Source: Polyangia bacterium
GTDB lineage: Bacteria > Myxococcota_A > Polyangia > Nannocystales > Nannocystaceae
Length of the DNA: 64,000 nucleotides
Assembly: GCA_030429545.1 (NCBI GenBank)
Contig: JAUIFF010000021.1
Span: forward strand, 1 to 64,000
Reading direction: 5' to 3'
Positions 62,884-64,000 of this stretch are shown here, piece by piece (the stretch's first letter is position 1; every line of letters starts with the position of its first letter). A model generated the notes under the pieces. It made no database searches and had not been told where the DNA came from. It saw only the letters and a program-made list of their open reading frames with translations. Position numbers and translations under genes: made by a program.

Positions 62884-64000
62884 ATGCTGATACATCGAAA
62901 ATTACACTCATATGTGCTCACCAGTGTGTTGACAATCGCCTGCGCGGCTGGTTGTGGGGGCTCGCAACCTCCAGCTACCGGGCAAAATAAACCGGCGACC
63001 GACAAGGTTGTTGCACCGGCGACCGACAAGGTTGTTGTTGCACCGGCGACCGACAAGGTTGTTGCATCGGCAACGGGAGGCACGGCCACCCCGCAGGTTG
63101 ACACGCCTCCCGTGCGCCAGCCTTCCAAACTGTGTGATGCTGTTGCCGCCCAGCCGGCTTCAAGGGCGTTGCTGCGGGACAATCCCCCCGCCCCCGGCGA
63201 TCTCGATGCCGAGTTGCGTGACCTCGTGATTGCGGAGTTGATCGCCGCCCACGATCGGACATTTCGCCGCAGCGACCACGCGTCGTTTGTCGCACTCGAT
63301 CGCAGCCAACCCGCGGGACTTGTCGAAGCCCATGACCTGGCGATGGCCTCGGTGATTGCCGGTTTTCGCGGGCACCTTGCCCTCGCCGCAGACCTCGAGC
63401 TCGGACTCGACAAACGCCGACAGGCGTGGGACGACGCCGCGTGTCTGTGGGAGGTTGCACTTGCTGGGATCGCCGCCGAGATACCGCAGGAGGGCGTGGA
63501 TGCCCAGCTCGGGGCCGAGGTCACCGCGGCATTTCAAAGCGGTCGCGCGGGCTTTGCCAAAAAAGATGCAGATACACGCGACCAGGTGGTGCTACCGGCC
63601 CGGCAAGCAATCGAAAAGCGACTGTATCGGGCGCTACACCGCCGGCTTTTACAGGCGGTGGCGCGCGCCGAGAAGGCGCCACCGACGGACCGCGAGCAGG
63701 CACTCAAAAAAGCCTTGCGCACGCTGGGCTACCTCGCCGATCGGATCGAAACAAAGAACACGCCTGGATTGCAGCGACTTCAAACGGCGTTGGCCCAGAC
63801 GACTGCGCCGACTGTCGAGGAGGTTCGTCGCGAACTCAACATCGCGTTTGCCAAACGCGCCCGCAAGTACTGCTCGGATGCCGTCGACCACCCCAAGCGC
63901 CCGCTGGCGTTGCGGTTGGCCAGCGCCGCTGAAGGGGCGACCTATGTCGAAGTGGTGATGCCCGACATGGCCCGCAAACTCGCCGACGAAGGTTTTGACG
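62884..64000 (+). CDS. Lipoprotein with TDKVV repeats, incomplete at window end
   Basis: Starts ATG 62884, five nt after the preceding gene, and stays open to the window edge (at least 372 aa). Signal peptide with the Cys of CAAGC as likely lipidation site. Residues about 37-61 are three copies of PATDKVV(V)A, then a helical, Lys/Arg/Asp-rich domain (LRDLVIAELIAAHDR, RQAIEKRLYRALHRRLLQ). No family recognised. Likely co-transcribed with the fusion enzyme. Confidence 0.75.
   Translation, partial: MLIHRKLHSYVLTSVLTIACAAGCGGSQPPATGQNKPATDKVVAPATDKVVVAPATDKVVASATGGTATPQVDTPPVRQPSKLCDAVAAQPASRALLRDNPPAPGDLDAELRDLVIAELIAAHDRTFRRSDHASFVALDRSQPAGLVEAHDLAMASVIAGFRGHLALAADLELGLDKRRQAWDDAACLWEVALAGIAAEIPQEGVDAQLGAEVTAAFQSGRAGFAKKDADTRDQVVLPARQAIEKRLYRALHRRLLQAVARAEKAPPTDREQALKKALRTLGYLADRIETKNTPGLQRLQTALAQTTAPTVEEVRRELNIAFAKRARKYCSDAVDHPKRPLALRLASAAEGATYVEVVMPDMARKLADEGFD
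62992..63066 (+). repeat. In-frame minisatellite, three copies of 24/27 bp
   Basis: CCGGCGACCGACAAGGTTGT with following TGCA occurs three times (24, 27 and 24 bp), encoding PATDKVV repeats in the linker of the lipoprotein. Copy-number variation would change linker length without breaking the frame. Confidence 0.9.

Noticed and set aside
62436..63524. 362-aa minus-strand frame at the right end
   Set aside because: Antisense to the fusion enzyme and the terminal lipoprotein, both of which have recognisable features.

Overview
The window is GC-rich (roughly 63% by eye) bacterial chromosome, densely coded on both strands. Many secreted lipoproteins have a lipobox followed by a long Ser/Thr/Asp/Glu/Gly linker (starts at 15383, 17418, 25454, 25939, 51600 and 60368). 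One of them carries an IgGFc-binding-like domain. Together with squalene-epoxidase-like, cyclase-like and GMC sterol-oxidase-like genes, this suggests a myxobacterium of the Nannocystis/Plesiocystis/Enhygromyxa kind. That placement is inference from gene style, not a marker-gene result. No rRNA, CRISPR array, transposase or integrase was found.

Layout. 1-2498: an array of 24 tRNA genes on the minus strand, restricted to Leu (11), Tyr (7), Pro (5) and Arg (1), with a structured leader and a TTGACA-type promoter at its right end. 3.0-5.4 kb: O-antigen-ligase-like protein with a helical-repeat tail, then two tRNA-Ser genes with a terminator. 6.0-10.6 kb: aspartoacylase-like, HD-domain, DUF1244-YjbQ-TtcA operon and TrpB2. 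10.7-20.1 kb: metallophosphatase lipoprotein, MoaD-like protein plus tungsten aldehyde oxidoreductase, ApaG, two linker lipoproteins and a caspase/C25-like protease. 20.2-23.7 kb: XRE regulator, UvrB and ThiE. 23.8-32.1 kb: VWA and cytochrome-like lipoproteins, DUF255 thioredoxin-fold protein, PAS histidine kinase, zinc-less DksA-like protein and GMC oxidoreductase. 32.2-34.9 kb: a divergent EF-Tu followed by 1.5 kb without genes that holds two homologous 73-77 bp repeat arrays in opposite orientation.

34.9-43.9 kb: small membrane protein, three-gene ABC exporter, YdjM-like hydrolase, two lipoproteins, then a two-gene unit of a squalene-cyclase-like protein and a squalene-epoxidase-like flavoprotein. 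44.0-51.6 kb: DUF6263-like lipoprotein, PLP decarboxylase plus APH-type kinase, DUF5989, BNR-repeat lipoprotein, DUF1579, MDR oxidoreductase and another lipoprotein. 51.8-56.1 kb: an orphan gene without family, a double-domain DsbA/HCCA protein, a probably frameshifted HEAT-like gene and four 74-bp tandem repeats that have copied the tail of a DUF72-like gene. 56.3-64.0 kb: transaldolase, a FadR-like regulator (with a matching operator) plus fatty acid hydroxylase, HMA protein, FG-GAP lipoprotein, a class V aminotransferase fused to an Acg-like nitroreductase, and a lipoprotein that runs off the end.

The most unusual global signal is a degenerate palindrome, TGYANNTRCA. I counted 51 exact copies by eye, where base composition alone predicts about two. 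About three quarters lie inside genes, in all reading frames, so it is a DNA-level signal. It is the best candidate here for something undescribed. The Leu/Tyr/Pro tRNA array is the second.
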